NCBI RefSeq assembly: GCF_028550415.1
Contig: NZ_JAQQKX010000001.1
Span: 1 to 64,000, forward strand
Reading direction: 5' to 3'
Source: Asticcacaulis aquaticus
GTDB taxonomy: Bacteria > Pseudomonadota > Alphaproteobacteria > Caulobacterales > Caulobacteraceae
DNA length: 64,000 bases
Numbering within the stretch: position 1 is the first letter of the stretch; the number at the start of each line of letters is the position of its first letter. The position numbers were made by a program, and so were the translations under genes. A model generated the notes under the pieces. The model ran no database searches and was not told where the DNA came from. It saw only the letters and a program-made list of their open reading frames with translations. Of the stretch, positions 33,106 through 43,061 are shown piece after piece.

Positions 33106-35169
33106 CTATTTACCCGTCAATTCCTTCACCAGCGCCGTCCGGCCATAGACCTTATCCAGCGCCTCAAGGATCGCCACGCTCGATACCGTCACCGTGCGGT
33201 TCAGCGTCCCATCGTAGTAGTAGCTGCCGCCGAGGCTGTGGATATTGCCGTCGAACGCCGCGCCGACCACTTCACCTCTGGCATTGATCACCGGCGAACC
33301 GGAATTGCCGCCGATGATGTCATTGGTCGAGGAGAAGTTGTACACCACCTTCGGATCGATCTTCGCCTGCGCCGCCGCGAACTTCGGCGACAGCTCGAAC
33401 GGATCATTGCCCGTCGCACGGTCATACAGCCCCGCAAAGGTCGTGAACGGCGCCACCTTGACGCCGCGGTAGTCCCAACCCGTCACCTTGCCGTAGGACA
33501 GGCGCAGGCTGAAGGTCGCGTCCGGATAGGTCGAGGTGCCATAGGCCTTGAAGCGGATCTTGGCGATCTTTTCCGCCGCGATACGCGTCGGGCCAGTGAC
33601 TTTGGTCTCGTATTCCTTGCGCAGCTTGAGCGCTTCGTCGTCCAGCTTGAGCGCATACTGGATCATCGGGTCGTCCGACGCCTGAATAGCTGCCCAGCCG
33701 CCGTCCCACAGGGCCTTGCGCACTTTCGGATCGGCCAGCTTGGTACCGTCGACCAGACGCTTCGACAGGCCCTCCGGCGACTCCTTGCCTAGCATCAGCT
33801 TGGTGATGGGGGAATCGGCGGTCATATATTCCCGCGTCTTCAGCATATAGAACTCCAGACGGAGCTGTTCGTGCGCCGGGTGGATCTGCGAGCCGTCGAT
33901 CAGGCGCTTTTCCGTCAGCGGCAGGCGGCTATCGGCAAATTCCGGCAGACGCTCCGCCGACGGCTTGCTGCGTTCCTTGGCGGCGCGGACCAGCGTGCGG
34001 GCATAGGAGAACAGGTTCGACGAGGTCAGCGACGATTCGAGGAAGTAGTTCGGCAGGTAAAGCTCGCGCGCCGTCGTCTGGATGGCGGCGATATCGGCCC
34101 ACGGATCGCCGTAAGCGGCCTTATCCTCGGTCGACATACCGGCCTTAAGCTTAGCCTCTTCGTCGCGCTTGGCATTCATGACCTTGGGGTCTTGCAGCGC
34201 CAGTTGCTGGCCGTAGCCGACCTTGAAGCCGTTCTCCAGGCTGTTGAGCGGGTTGGTCGTGATGCGCTTGTTGTCGGCGGATTGCTCGCTGAACTGGATC
34301 AGGCGGCCACGCAGTTCCGAACGCATCAGTTGCTGCGTCGGGGTCGATACGTCGCGCAGGGTCTCCAGTTGTGACACGGTCAGGAGGCGGTTGGTCGTCC
34401 CCGGATTACCCGCAACGAAGACCAGTTCGTTTTCCTTGGGGGCCTGCGTCGCGAACTTCATATAGGTCGGCGTCTTGACCGGCTTACCGTTCTCATAAAG
34501 GCGCAGGAAACCGGAATCGAGGTTGAAGCGCGGGAAGTTGAAATTGTCCGGATCGCCGCCGAAGAAACCGGCCTTGAACTCCGGATAGAAGACCAGACGC
34601 ACGTCGGTGTAGCGGCGGTACTTATAGAGCTTGTACTGGCCGCCCTGATAGAAGCCGATGACCTGACAGCGGATCGTCTTGTCGTCGCCGCAGCCAGCCT
34701 TTTCCAGTTCGCCGGATTTGGCTTCCTGCGCCTTGACGAAATCGGCGCCTGTCAGGCCCTTGGTCGCGGCATTGATATCCGCGGTGACGTCGGTGATGGT
34801 CAGCAGGATTTCGGCGGTCTGACCCGGGCAGGTCTTTTCCTCTTCGCGCGTCGTGGTGAAGAAGCCATCATTGACGTAGTCGTTCTGCGCGGAGGCGAGA
34901 TTCTGGGCGCAGGAAATGACGCAGTGGGCGTTGGTCAGGACGAGGCCGTCGGGCGACACGACCGAGGCCGAGCAGCCGGAAATGCGCACGGCGGCCATCT
35001 GCACCTTGTCGAACCACGCCTTGTTCAGGTCGACGCCGTAGGTTTCCTTAACCTTGGCGGTCGGGAAGTTGTCGAAGGTCCACATGCCTTCGTCGGCAGA
35101 GGCTGCGGGGGCGAGAACAGCCGACAGCGCAAAAGCGGCACCGTAAGCGAGGAACGATTTCAAGGACAT
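33106..35169 (-). CDS. S46 family dipeptidyl-peptidase (DPP7-like)
   Basis: A 687-residue periplasmic S46 serine exopeptidase that releases dipeptides. After a Sec signal (about 1-25, AASA-DEG), the double beta-barrel halves carry His82 (TNAHC), the catalytic Asp in the FFGGDPDNFNFPR block, and Ser623 (GGNSGSP). The residue 18 after the nucleophile, which sets specificity in DPP7 (Gly) versus DPP11 (Arg), is Gly641 in AAFDGN, so a DPP7-like preference for hydrophobic P1 rather than Asp/Glu is inferred. It is convergent with ndk through the composite terminator element. Confidence 0.9.
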   Translation of the reverse strand: MSLKSFLAYGAAFALSAVLAPAASADEGMWTFDNFPTAKVKETYGVDLNKAWFDKVQMAAVRISGCSASVVSPDGLVLTNAHCVISCAQNLASAQNDYVNDGFFTTTREEEKTCPGQTAEILLTITDVTADINAATKGLTGADFVKAQEAKSGELEKAGCGDDKTIRCQVIGFYQGGQYKLYKYRRYTDVRLVFYPEFKAGFFGGDPDNFNFPRFNLDSGFLRLYENGKPVKTPTYMKFATQAPKENELVFVAGNPGTTNRLLTVSQLETLRDVSTPTQQLMRSELRGRLIQFSEQSADNKRITTNPLNSLENGFKVGYGQQLALQDPKVMNAKRDEEAKLKAGMSTEDKAAYGDPWADIAAIQTTARELYLPNYFLESSLTSSNLFSYARTLVRAAKERSKPSAERLPEFADSRLPLTEKRLIDGSQIHPAHEQLRLEFYMLKTREYMTADSPITKLMLGKESPEGLSKRLVDGTKLADPKVRKALWDGGWAAIQASDDPMIQYALKLDDEALKLRKEYETKVTGPTRIAAEKIAKIRFKAYGTSTYPDATFSLRLSYGKVTGWDYRGVKVAPFTTFAGLYDRATGNDPFELSPKFAAAQAKIDPKVVYNFSSTNDIIGGNSGSPVINARGEVVGAAFDGNIHSLGGSYYYDGTLNRTVTVSSVAILEALDKVYGRTALVKELTGK

Positions 35170-35254
35170 GAGGCACCCTGTGTGTAAAACTGTAACAGGG
35201 GGCGGACCTTACACCGGTCACGTCGTTGCGCAAGAAACGTTCTCTATGTGCAGA

Positions 35255-35839
35255 TTACTTTTTTGTTAGAATTTGGCGCACCGTGGCCGCGTAAAGCTTG
35301 TGCTCTTCCTTCAGCACGCGGGCGGCGAGGGCGTCGGGCGTATCCCCGTCGAGGATCGGCACGCGGGCCTGAGCGATGACGTCGCCGTCGTCGACGCCGG
35401 GACTGACCCAGTGGATGCTGCAACCGCCCTCGGCATCCCCGGCCTCGATGGCGCGCTCATGCGTATGCAGGCCTTTGTATTTCGGCAGGAGGGACGGGTG
35501 GATGTTGATCATCTTACCCGACCACTGCTCGACCAGCCACGGCGTCAGGATGCGCATATATCCGGCGAGGCAGATGAATTCGATACCGCGCGCGCGCAGT
35601 TCGGCGTCGATGGCGCGTTCGTGCGCTTCGCGGTCTTTGCCGTAGGTTTTGTGATCGACGGCGAGGGTGTCGATCCCCTGCGACGCCGCCCATTCCAGAC
35701 CGGCAGCCGTCGGATCATTGGATACGACGAGCGCGAAGTCGGCCGGGAAATCGGCGGCTTTCGAGGCCTCGACAAGGGCCACCATGTTGGAGCCACGCCC
35801 GGAAATGAAGATGGCGGTTTTGGTTTTGGGGGAGGTCAT
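35255..35839 (-). CDS. purN: Phosphoribosylglycinamide formyltransferase
   Basis: PurN transfers a formyl group from 10-formyl-THF to GAR, the third step of purine synthesis. It has 194 residues: IFISGRGSNM at the N-terminus, the catalytic Asn and His in MINIHPSLLPKYKG, and the Asp in the HWVSPGVDDGDVI block. It lies downstream of purM on the same strand, separated by 125 bp that hold a dispersed repeat; in most relatives the two genes overlap or nearly touch. Confidence 0.96.
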   Translation of the reverse strand: MTSPKTKTAIFISGRGSNMVALVEASKAADFPADFALVVSNDPTAAGLEWAASQGIDTLAVDHKTYGKDREAHERAIDAELRARGIEFICLAGYMRILTPWLVEQWSGKMINIHPSLLPKYKGLHTHERAIEAGDAEGGCSIHWVSPGVDDGDVIAQARVPILDGDTPDALAARVLKEEHKLYAATVRQILTKK

Positions 35840-35850
35840 ATCCGCGTCTT

Positions 35851-35956
35851 ACCCCCTCTCCCTTGAGGGAGAGGGCTGGGGTGAGGGGGGAATGGTGACG
35901 GAGAGTCTGCTGTAGCAGTTCCCCCTCACCCTAACCCTCTCCCTCAGGGAGAGGGG
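35851..35956. repeat. CCCTCTCCCT...GAGGGAGAGGG repeat, copy 2 (inside purM-purN)
   Basis: The outer arms CCCTCTCCCTTGAGGGAGAGGG and CCCTCTCCCTCAGGGAGAGGG, and the inner pair GGGTGAGGGGG / CCCCCTCACCC, form a nested inverted repeat of about 106 bp. It lies between two genes of one transcription unit, so the purM-purN mRNA would carry a stable hairpin just upstream of purN. Confidence 0.85.
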
Positions 35957-35964
35957 ATTGATGA

Positions 35965-36993
35965 TCAGGCCGCGACCAGCTGGCCGCAGATAAAGGCGTC
36001 TTCGCCCGCGTTCAGCAAGGCCGCCAGCACCGCGTCGGCATTGTCCGGCTTCACATACAGCACAAAACCGACGCCGCAGTTGAAGGTCCGCAGCATCTCG
36101 TGCTTGTCGATATTGCCGGTTTCCATCAGCCACTGGAACACCGGTGGGAAGGCCCAGCCGTCAAAGTCGAATTCGGCCTTGAGGCCTTCGGCAATGGCGC
36201 GGCCCGGATTTTCGATCAGCCCCCCGCCGGTGATGTGCGCGCCACCGGTGACGAGGCCCGCCTTCATCAGCGGCAGGACGGTCTTGATATAGATCCGGGT
36301 CGGCTCCAGCAGGGCCTGAGCCAGCGACTTTTCCGGCGCGAAGGGCGCGTCGTCGGCCCAGCTGAGGCCCGAGCGTTCGACCACCTTGCGGATCAGCGAA
36401 TAGCCGTTGGAGTGCGGACCGGACGAGCCGAGCGCGATGATCACGTCGCCCGCCGCCTGCGCATCCAGCACCGGCAGGACCTTGTCGCGGTTGACGGCCC
36501 CGACGCTGAACCCGGCCAGGTCGTAGTCGTCCTTTTCGTACATGCCCGGCATTTCTGCCGTTTCGCCGCCGACCAGCGCGCAGCCCGCGCGCTTGCAGCC
36601 TTCGGCGATCCCGGCGACGACGCGGCGGGCGGTGTCGATATCGAGCTTCGAGGTGGCATAATAGTCGAGGAACATCAGCGGTTCCGCACCCTGCGCCAGC
36701 AGGTCGTTGACGCACATGGCGACCAGGTCGATCCCGACGCTGTCGTGACGATTGGTGTCGATGGCGATGCGCAGTTTTGTGCCGACACCGTCGGTCGTGG
36801 TGACGATCAGCGGATCGTCATAGCCCGCGGCCTTGAGGTCGAACAAAGCACCGAACCCACCAAGGGAGGCTTCCGCGCCCGGACGGCGGGTGGCCTTGGC
36901 CAGCGGCTTGATCGCGTCGACAAGGGCTTCGCCGGCGTCGATATCCACGCCCGATTGCGCATAGGTAAGGCCGGGAGCTTTGGATTCGGTCAT
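35965..36993 (-). CDS. purM: Phosphoribosylformylglycinamidine cyclo-ligase
   Basis: AIR synthetase, 342 residues, uses ATP to close the imidazole ring of FGAM in purine synthesis. Characteristic blocks are [72 protein letters not shown] and [13 protein letters not shown]. It is the promoter-proximal gene of a purM-purN unit and is divergent from rnd across about 190 bp. Confidence 0.97.
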   Translation of the reverse strand: MTESKAPGLTYAQSGVDIDAGEALVDAIKPLAKATRRPGAEASLGGFGALFDLKAAGYDDPLIVTTTDGVGTKLRIAIDTNRHDSVGIDLVAMCVNDLLAQGAEPLMFLDYYATSKLDIDTARRVVAGIAEGCKRAGCALVGGETAEMPGMYEKDDYDLAGFSVGAVNRDKVLPVLDAQAAGDVIIALGSSGPHSNGYSLIRKVVERSGLSWADDAPFAPEKSLAQALLEPTRIYIKTVLPLMKAGLVTGGAHITGGGLIENPGRAIAEGLKAEFDFDGWAFPPVFQWLMETGNIDKHEMLRTFNCGVGFVLYVKPDNADAVLAALLNAGEDAFICGQLVAA

Positions 36994-37182
36994 AAAAACT
37001 AACCTTTAGTGTTCGGTGAGGGCTGATTTGCGCGCTCTATAACGCCCTTGACGCTTTTCGTCCCGCAAAAACTTGCTATAGCTAGGGATGAAGCGTGAAA
37101 AAGCGGATTCTATTTGCTTTTTTATGTTGTCCTCGCCCGGCCCGAACCGGACCTCAATCGTTTTCACGACAAAGTATTTTTG

Positions 37183-38331
37183 ATGCCCACCATCACCACG
37201 ACCGCCGCCCTTGTCGAGTTTTGCCAGAAGATCGCGTCTGCGCCCTTCATCACCGTCGATACGGAGTTCATGCGCGAAACGACCTACTGGCCCAAGCTGT
37301 GCCTGATTCAGGCTGCCAGCGAGGAGCACGCGGCGATCATCGATCCGCTGGCGCCGGAACTGGATATGAAACCGTTCCTCGACCTGCTGGCGAACGAGGC
37401 GATCCTCAAGGTGTTCCACGCCTGCCGTCAGGACGTCGAAATCTTCAACAATCTCGGGACCATGCCCAGCCCGGTGTTCGATACGCAGGTCGCGGCCATG
37501 GCGGCGGGCTTCGGCGATCAGGTCGCCTATGATTCGCTGGTCCGTCAGGTGATCAAGGTCGATATCGACAAGGGGTCGCGCTTCACCGACTGGTCGCGCC
37601 GGCCTTTGTCGGATCAGCAGTTGCAATATGCCCTGGGTGACGTGACCTATCTGGCCAAGGTCTATCCGAAGCTGGTCGAAAAGCTGAAAGCGCAGCATCG
37701 CTACGACTGGGTTGCTGCGGAAATGGCCGACCTGACCGATCCGAAGCTCTACAACACCAATCCGGACGATTCGTGGCGTCGCCTGCGCCCGCGCAAGCAC
37801 TCGGCCAAATATATGGCGGTGTTCAAGGAGGTCGCGGCCTGGCGCGAACGCGTCGCGCAGGAGCGCGATCAACCGCGCGGACGTATCCTGAAGGACGAAG
37901 GCGTGGACGAGATCGCCACGCAACTGCCGACCGATCCGGCGGCGTTCGATCGTCTGCGTTCGACGCCCAAGGGGTTTGGCGCGTCGAAGTTCGGTCTGGA
38001 ACTGTGCGACGTGATTAAGACGGCGCTGGCGGACCCTGAGAAATACGCGCCGAAGGTCGAGAAATCGGCCCCGCCGGTGCAGGTGCCGGCCTCCGTCGTC
38101 GAACTGCTCAAGGTCCTGTTGCGCGTCAAATGCGAGGACGAGGGGGTCGCCCCGAAGCTGATCGCCTCGGTCGCTGATCTGGAAAAGATCGCGCTGGATG
38201 ACGGCGCAGATGTCCCCGCCCTCGAAGGCTGGCGTAGAAAGGTCTTCGGCGACGATGCGCTGAAGCTGAAAAAGGGCGAACTGGCGCTGGTGCTCAACGG
38301 CACCAAGGTCGAGGTGGTGGAACTGGATTAA
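37183..38331 (+). CDS. rnd: Ribonuclease D
   Basis: A 382-residue 3'-5' exoribonuclease acting in tRNA 3' maturation. The DEDDy catalytic residues are visible in FITVDTEFMRE, HACRQDVEIF and YALGDVTYL. An HRDC domain follows (about 210-290: WRERVAQERDQPRGRILKDEG), then a C-terminal helical domain. The ATG at 37183 was chosen because MPTITTTAAL begins the family-like sequence; the frame continues upstream without support. Its stop is 2 bp from a 184 bp repeat that separates it from convergent ppx. Confidence 0.93.
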   Translation: MPTITTTAALVEFCQKIASAPFITVDTEFMRETTYWPKLCLIQAASEEHAAIIDPLAPELDMKPFLDLLANEAILKVFHACRQDVEIFNNLGTMPSPVFDTQVAAMAAGFGDQVAYDSLVRQVIKVDIDKGSRFTDWSRRPLSDQQLQYALGDVTYLAKVYPKLVEKLKAQHRYDWVAAEMADLTDPKLYNTNPDDSWRRLRPRKHSAKYMAVFKEVAAWRERVAQERDQPRGRILKDEGVDEIATQLPTDPAAFDRLRSTPKGFGASKFGLELCDVIKTALADPEKYAPKVEKSAPPVQVPASVVELLKVLLRVKCEDEGVAPKLIASVADLEKIALDDGADVPALEGWRRKVFGDDALKLKKGELALVLNGTKVEVVELD

Positions 38332-38333
38332 CC

Positions 38334-38517
38334 GTCTCCCTCCTCCCTACGCAGTGGGGAGGTGGCAGCGAGCGTAGCGACGCTGACGGAGGGGGCGGCA
38401 AAGCCGCTAACTAAGTTCCGGCGCGTACAATCGTTCGGGGGCATCCCCCTCCGTCATTTGCTGCGCAAATGCCACCTCCCCATCTTCGCCCAAGGGCTCG
38501 ATAGGGAGGAGGGAGAC
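38334..38517. repeat. 184 bp inverted-repeat element with 16 bp terminal inverted repeats (copy 2 of the GGGGAGGTGGC family)
   Basis: The ends are perfect 16 bp inverted repeats: GTCTCCCTCCTCCCTA at 38334-38349 and its complement at 38502-38517. Inside are two inverted arms reading GTGGGGAGGTGGC...CTGACGGAGGGGG and CCCCCTCCGTCA...GCCACCTCCCCAT. The element fills the entire rnd/ppx convergent gap, 2 bp from the rnd stop and directly abutting the ppx stop. It is MITE-like in form, with no coding capacity. Confidence 0.85.
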
Positions 38518-40053
38518 TTAATAACTACCCATCTTCAGGTTCAGCTTCATAGCGCCCGCCAAGGCCTTGGCGCGTTTTTTCGTCTGTTCACCGAGCAGCA
38601 AATCTTCCCAGCCGCTTTTCGCTTCAAGGATAAGGTTGCGCTCGTTCTGGAACAGGTGCGCGTTCTCCAGCAGCACCGCCGACTTGGCCGACAGGTCGCA
38701 GCCCAGACGTAGAGCCAGACCCAGTTGCGTGGCGCGTTGCAAGCCTTCGTCGCCGAGGATGCGGCTGATCAGGACGGGCTCCTTGGTGTAGGCGTCGCCC
38801 GAATAGCGGGTGAACATCGTACAGGCGAGGAAGACGCGTTCCTGATGGTTCTGACCGGGGATCGGCGCGCGCAGGACCTGATCGCAGACCAGATCGGCGC
38901 GATGATCCGGGTGCAGCACCGCACCCATGTCGGACAGTTTCGACGCCGCGCGGACCAGACGCGGATCGGGCCGGTCGTACGACGCATCGAGTGAGTTGTA
39001 GAAGTCGTGAATCCATTTCGACAGGGCCGGACCGATGTCCTGACTGATCCCCTGACGGCAGCCCAGGGCCGCGCAGCCTTCGATCAGCGGATCGCGTGTC
39101 TGAATGTCCTTCGGCAGATGGTCGTACAGCAGACCTTCGCGCAGGCCATTGGCTGAGAAATTGATCGTCTCGAAGCCGAAGGTCTCGATCAGGGCCTGAA
39201 GGACCAGCGCCGCATAGGACAGGTTTTCCATACGGCGCTTGGTGACGCCGCGGATTTTCTCCAGGGATGAGGTCGACTGAGTGGCGATCAGGCGGCAGAT
39301 ATTGAGGGCTTCGCGGGCGGGCAGTTCGAATTGCTGAACGATCTGAAGCGGGTAGTTGGCCTTCTGCATCCAGATGATGGCCAGATTCCGCCACGCGCCA
39401 CCGACGGCGTGAAAGGTTTTAAAATGAAAGCGATCCTTGTGCGGTTCCAGAACCTCGCGGATCTGCTGCAGGGTGCGTTCGATATTGAGCGGGGCAGGGG
39501 CACCCAAGGCAAAGGGCCCCAGCGGCAGGGTGATGCCCTTGAAGGCATCTTCCCCTTGCAGGTCGATCAGCTCCAGGCTCGACCCGCCGAGGTCGCCGAC
39601 CACGCCGGTCGCATCGTCATGGCCGCACAGGACGCCCAGAGCCGAGAAATAGGCCTCTTCGGCACCGCTCAGTACACGGACGGTAAAGCCCGTCTGTTCA
39701 CGGATCATGTCGGTCAGGGCCGGGCCGTCGGCGGCTTCGCGCGCGGCGGCGGTGGCGACGACGTGGATTTCGCTTAAGGTGTAGGAATCGACGATGGCCC
39801 GGAACCGTTTCAACGCGATCAGGGTGTCGCGGCAACCGGTCGGGTTTAGGCGGCCCGTATTGAACAGGTCCTTGCCGAGACCGGCCAGCACCTTCTCGTT
39901 ATAGACCGGCCAGATCGAGCGGCCTTCGATGCGGTAGATGACCAGACGCACCGAGTTCGACCCGATGTCGATCACCGCCGTATAGTAGCTGGACGGCAGG
40001 GGCGAGGCGGCGGGAGTTGTATGAGGCAAGAGGTTACTTTCGGGCACCGACAT
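38518..40053 (-). CDS. ppx: Exopolyphosphatase / pppGpp phosphohydrolase (Ppx/GppA)
   Basis: A 511-residue Ppx/GppA phosphatase that hydrolyses terminal phosphates from polyphosphate or converts pppGpp to ppGpp. The actin-like ATPase fold is shown by [28 protein letters not shown] and [17 protein letters not shown]-terminal HD-like helical domain follows (about 320-511). Its first 20 bp overlap the end of ppk, so polyphosphate synthesis and breakdown are encoded in one coupled unit. Ppx and GppA activities cannot be separated by sequence. Confidence 0.93.
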   Translation of the reverse strand: MSVPESNLLPHTTPAASPLPSSYYTAVIDIGSNSVRLVIYRIEGRSIWPVYNEKVLAGLGKDLFNTGRLNPTGCRDTLIALKRFRAIVDSYTLSEIHVVATAAAREAADGPALTDMIREQTGFTVRVLSGAEEAYFSALGVLCGHDDATGVVGDLGGSSLELIDLQGEDAFKGITLPLGPFALGAPAPLNIERTLQQIREVLEPHKDRFHFKTFHAVGGAWRNLAIIWMQKANYPLQIVQQFELPAREALNICRLIATQSTSSLEKIRGVTKRRMENLSYAALVLQALIETFGFETINFSANGLREGLLYDHLPKDIQTRDPLIEGCAALGCRQGISQDIGPALSKWIHDFYNSLDASYDRPDPRLVRAASKLSDMGAVLHPDHRADLVCDQVLRAPIPGQNHQERVFLACTMFTRYSGDAYTKEPVLISRILGDEGLQRATQLGLALRLGCDLSAKSAVLLENAHLFQNERNLILEAKSGWEDLLLGEQTKKRAKALAGAMKLNLKMGSY

Positions 40054-42265
40054 GATCGAACGCTTGGGGCAGGTCCTTGACGCCGCGACCTCTACCCGAC
40101 AGCGACGGGTTTGTCATGAAATATTGGTGGGCCGAGAACGGTTTGTCGAGGCCCGAGACGTCGAGGCGCTGATAGGTGCCGTCGGCGGCCAGATGCCACG
40201 ATTGCGCCTCGTCATTGAAGTTGGCGACCATGATCTGATCCAGCACCTGACGGTGGGTGGTCGGGTTATCGACCGGGATCAGGACCTCGACGCGGCGGTC
40301 GAGATTGCGGTTCATCCAATCGGCCGACGAGACGAAGACGCGAGCGTGATCAGACGGTAACGGATGGCCGTTGGCGAAACAGACGATGCGGGTATGTTCA
40401 AGGAAGCGGCCGACGATCGACTTGACGCGGATATTGTCGGAATAGCCGGGGACGCCGGGGCGCAGGCAGCAGATGCCGCGGATGACCATGTCGATCTTCA
40501 CCCCGGCCTGAGACGCCTGATAGAGCTTGCGGATGATGACCGGATCGACCAGCGAGTTCATCTTGGCCCAGATCTGCGCGGGCTTGCCGGCGCGGGCATT
40601 GCTGATCTCCTGATCGATCAGGTAGAGCAGGCCCTGTTTCAGGGTGACCGGCGAGAAATACAGCTTTTCCATCACGTCCGGACGGGCATAGCCGGTGATG
40701 AAGTTGAACACGCGCATGGCGTCGCGGCCCAGCGCCGGGTCGGCGGTGAACAGCGAGAGGTCGGTATAGACCTTGGCCGTGACCGGGTGGTAGTTGCCGG
40801 TGCCGAAGTGGCAATAGGTGCGCAAGGCTTCGCCTTCCTTGCGCGCCACGACCGACAGCTTGGCGTGAGTCTTGTACTCGACGAAGCCATAGACGACGTG
40901 GACCCCGGCGCGTTCCATGGCGCGGGCCCAGCGGAGGTTCGCTTCCTCGTCGAAACGGGCCTTGATCTCGACCAGGGCCGTGACGTTCTTACCCTGCTCG
41001 GCGGCCTCGATCAGGGCCGCGACGATCGGCGAGTCCTTCGAGGTGCGGTAGAGCGTCTGCTTGATGGCGATGACGTTCGGGTCGCGCGCCGCCTGACGCA
41101 GGAACTGAACGACCGCGTCGAAGCTCTCGAACGGATGGTGGACGAGGATGTCCTTTTCACGGATGGCTGAGAAGATGTCTCCGGCATTGTCGCGGATGCG
41201 CTCGGGGAAGCGTGGCTCGTAAGGCTTGAACTTCAGATCGTTGCGGTCGGGCGGGATCAGCTGCGACAGTTCGGACATCCCCAGAATGCCGTTGACCACG
41301 GTGACGTCCTGCGGCTTGGCATGGAGCTGTTCGGTGATGAATTCGCGCAGGTCTTCGGGCATGGTGGCGCCGAACTTGACGCGCACGACCGAGCCCAGGC
41401 GGCGTTGTTTCAGCAGGGCCTCGAACTCGCGCACAAGGTCTTCGGCCTCTTCCTCGATTTCGATGTCGGAGTCGCGGATGATGCGGAATACGCCCTTACC
41501 CAATATGTCGAAGCCGGGGAAGATCTGGTCGATGAACAGGACGACCATGCCTTCGAGGGTAACGTATTTGCGCTTGGTGTTCTGACCGCGCGAGGCCGTG
41601 CCGATCTCCCAGAAGCGGCGCACACCGGTCGGGATCGGCACCAGCGCGTACATGACCTTGGAGTCCGAGCGCCGCTGAAGCTTGAGCGCGATGGAAAAGC
41701 CGAGGTTCGGGATGAACGGAAAGGGGTGGGCCGGATCGACCGCCATCGGCGTCAGGGCCGGAAAAAGCTGTTCGTTGAAGCGCTTTTCCAGCCACGCCTT
41801 GTCGGTCTTGGTGACCTCCTTGTGGTCGAGCAGGACCAGTCCGTTATCAGCCAGTTCGTCCTTGAGCCGCGACCAGATGTTCTGCTGCTTGCCCATCAAC
41901 GACGAGGCGACCTTGTTGACGGCCTCAAGTTGCTCCGCGGGGGTGTGGCCGTCCTCAGACAGGACGCGGACGCCTTCGCGGACCTGCCCCTGTAAGCCCG
42001 CGACGCGGACCATGTAGAATTCATCGAGATTGTTGGCCGAGATCGACAGGAAGCGCAGGCGTTCCAGCAGGGGATGGCGCGGGTTTTCAGCCTCTTCGAT
42101 CACTCGCTTGTTAAACGCAAGCCATGACAGTTCGCGATTGATATAGAGCGCATCGCCCAGGGGCTCGTCGGAATTCAGGTCCACGCCCTGTTGCTCGCCA
42201 TCAACGGCCTCCGGCAGCGTGTCCAGAGGGCGGATGATGTCGTTGACGGTCTCGGAGGCGGGCAT
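40034..42265 (-). CDS. ppk: Polyphosphate kinase 1
   Basis: PPK1, 743 residues, polymerises the gamma-phosphate of ATP into inorganic polyphosphate at the membrane. All four domains are present: the N-terminal [13 protein letters not shown], the head domain, and the two phospholipase D-like C domains. The phosphorylated His is in the H-x-K motif of [10 protein letters not shown]. Other landmarks are [21 protein letters not shown] and [17 protein letters not shown] sequence. It follows hdaA by 42 bp and overlaps ppx by 20 bp; the hdaA-ppk-ppx order recurs in alphaproteobacteria. Confidence 0.96.
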   Translation of the reverse strand: MPASETVNDIIRPLDTLPEAVDGEQQGVDLNSDEPLGDALYINRELSWLAFNKRVIEEAENPRHPLLERLRFLSISANNLDEFYMVRVAGLQGQVREGVRVLSEDGHTPAEQLEAVNKVASSLMGKQQNIWSRLKDELADNGLVLLDHKEVTKTDKAWLEKRFNEQLFPALTPMAVDPAHPFPFIPNLGFSIALKLQRRSDSKVMYALVPIPTGVRRFWEIGTASRGQNTKRKYVTLEGMVVLFIDQIFPGFDILGKGVFRIIRDSDIEIEEEAEDLVREFEALLKQRRLGSVVRVKFGATMPEDLREFITEQLHAKPQDVTVVNGILGMSELSQLIPPDRNDLKFKPYEPRFPERIRDNAGDIFSAIREKDILVHHPFESFDAVVQFLRQAARDPNVIAIKQTLYRTSKDSPIVAALIEAAEQGKNVTALVEIKARFDEEANLRWARAMERAGVHVVYGFVEYKTHAKLSVVARKEGEALRTYCHFGTGNYHPVTAKVYTDLSLFTADPALGRDAMRVFNFITGYARPDVMEKLYFSPVTLKQGLLYLIDQEISNARAGKPAQIWAKMNSLVDPVIIRKLYQASQAGVKIDMVIRGICCLRPGVPGYSDNIRVKSIVGRFLEHTRIVCFANGHPLPSDHARVFVSSADWMNRNLDRRVEVLIPVDNPTTHRQVLDQIMVANFNDEAQSWHLAADGTYQRLDVSGLDKPFSAHQYFMTNPSLSGRGRGVKDLPQAFDHVGARK

Positions 42266-42307
42266 CGCGGGTCAGAATCCTTTCAGTTTAAGCATCTGAA
42301 GCGGTTA

Positions 42308-42976
42308 CTAAATCCCATCCTCATCGCTCAACCAAGACAAATTTTCGTATTTGTCTATAAAATCACGGGCCAGAACGCGGGTGAAGGCACGGCCATTGGC
42401 ATAGTCCTCGATTCCCGTGACAATTTTTTGCGCATGGGCAAAAGAACGTTCCATCCGTCGGCTGAGATATTCCAGCACGTCGTCGGACGGGGTGATGACG
42501 CGCGTTTCGAACAGCTTTTTCAGCACCTGTTTGAGGAGCGCGTCGTCGGGTTCGGGCATGTCAACGACGCGCATGGCTTTGAGTCGCGACTCGAAATCGG
42601 GAACGCTGATGCGCCATTGGGCGGGGTGTCGACGCGACAACAGTAGCAGACGGCCATTAGCTGAGGTGGTCAGGTTGAACAGGTGAAAGAGCGTTTCCTG
42701 ATCGAAGGCGTCGGCGTCATCGACCACGACGAACGCACCGGAAGGTGGTAGCGTCTGACCGTGTTCAAGCCAGACCGCCGCGTGGGTTTCCGCGAACAGA
42801 TGCCCGGCGTGGGTCTTGCCGGAGCCTTCGGGGCCGGTCAGGACCAGACACGGATTGAGCCAGGCTTGCGGCGTCATCAAAAGGCTGTGCAGGTCGTCAT
42901 TGGCTTCCGACACGACGAAGTCTTTCGCTTTGAGGCGATCGGGCAAGGACAGGTCGAGGTGAAGCTGATGCGACAT
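42308..42976 (-). CDS. hdaA: DnaA regulatory inactivator homologue HdaA
   Basis: A 222-residue AAA+ protein that, with the beta clamp, promotes hydrolysis of DnaA-bound ATP after initiation. The N-terminal clamp-binding motif is QLHLDL (residues 4-9). Walker A is GPEGSGKT at 48-55, Walker B is FVVVDDAD at 82-89, and the C-terminus is a lid domain without the DnaA DNA-binding helix-turn-helix. In Caulobacter HdaA limits replication to once per cycle. It is immediately upstream of ppk on the same strand. Confidence 0.9.
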   Translation of the reverse strand: MSHQLHLDLSLPDRLKAKDFVVSEANDDLHSLLMTPQAWLNPCLVLTGPEGSGKTHAGHLFAETHAAVWLEHGQTLPPSGAFVVVDDADAFDQETLFHLFNLTTSANGRLLLLSRRHPAQWRISVPDFESRLKAMRVVDMPEPDDALLKQVLKKLFETRVITPSDDVLEYLSRRMERSFAHAQKIVTGIEDYANGRAFTRVLARDFIDKYENLSWLSDEDGI

Positions 42977-43061
42977 TCACCATAATCTAGGCGGCGTGGT
43001 CTAAGAGATCAATGCGCGGCCCACAGACAGCTTGGGGCGCTTCGGGGGATGGTTCTGGGGA

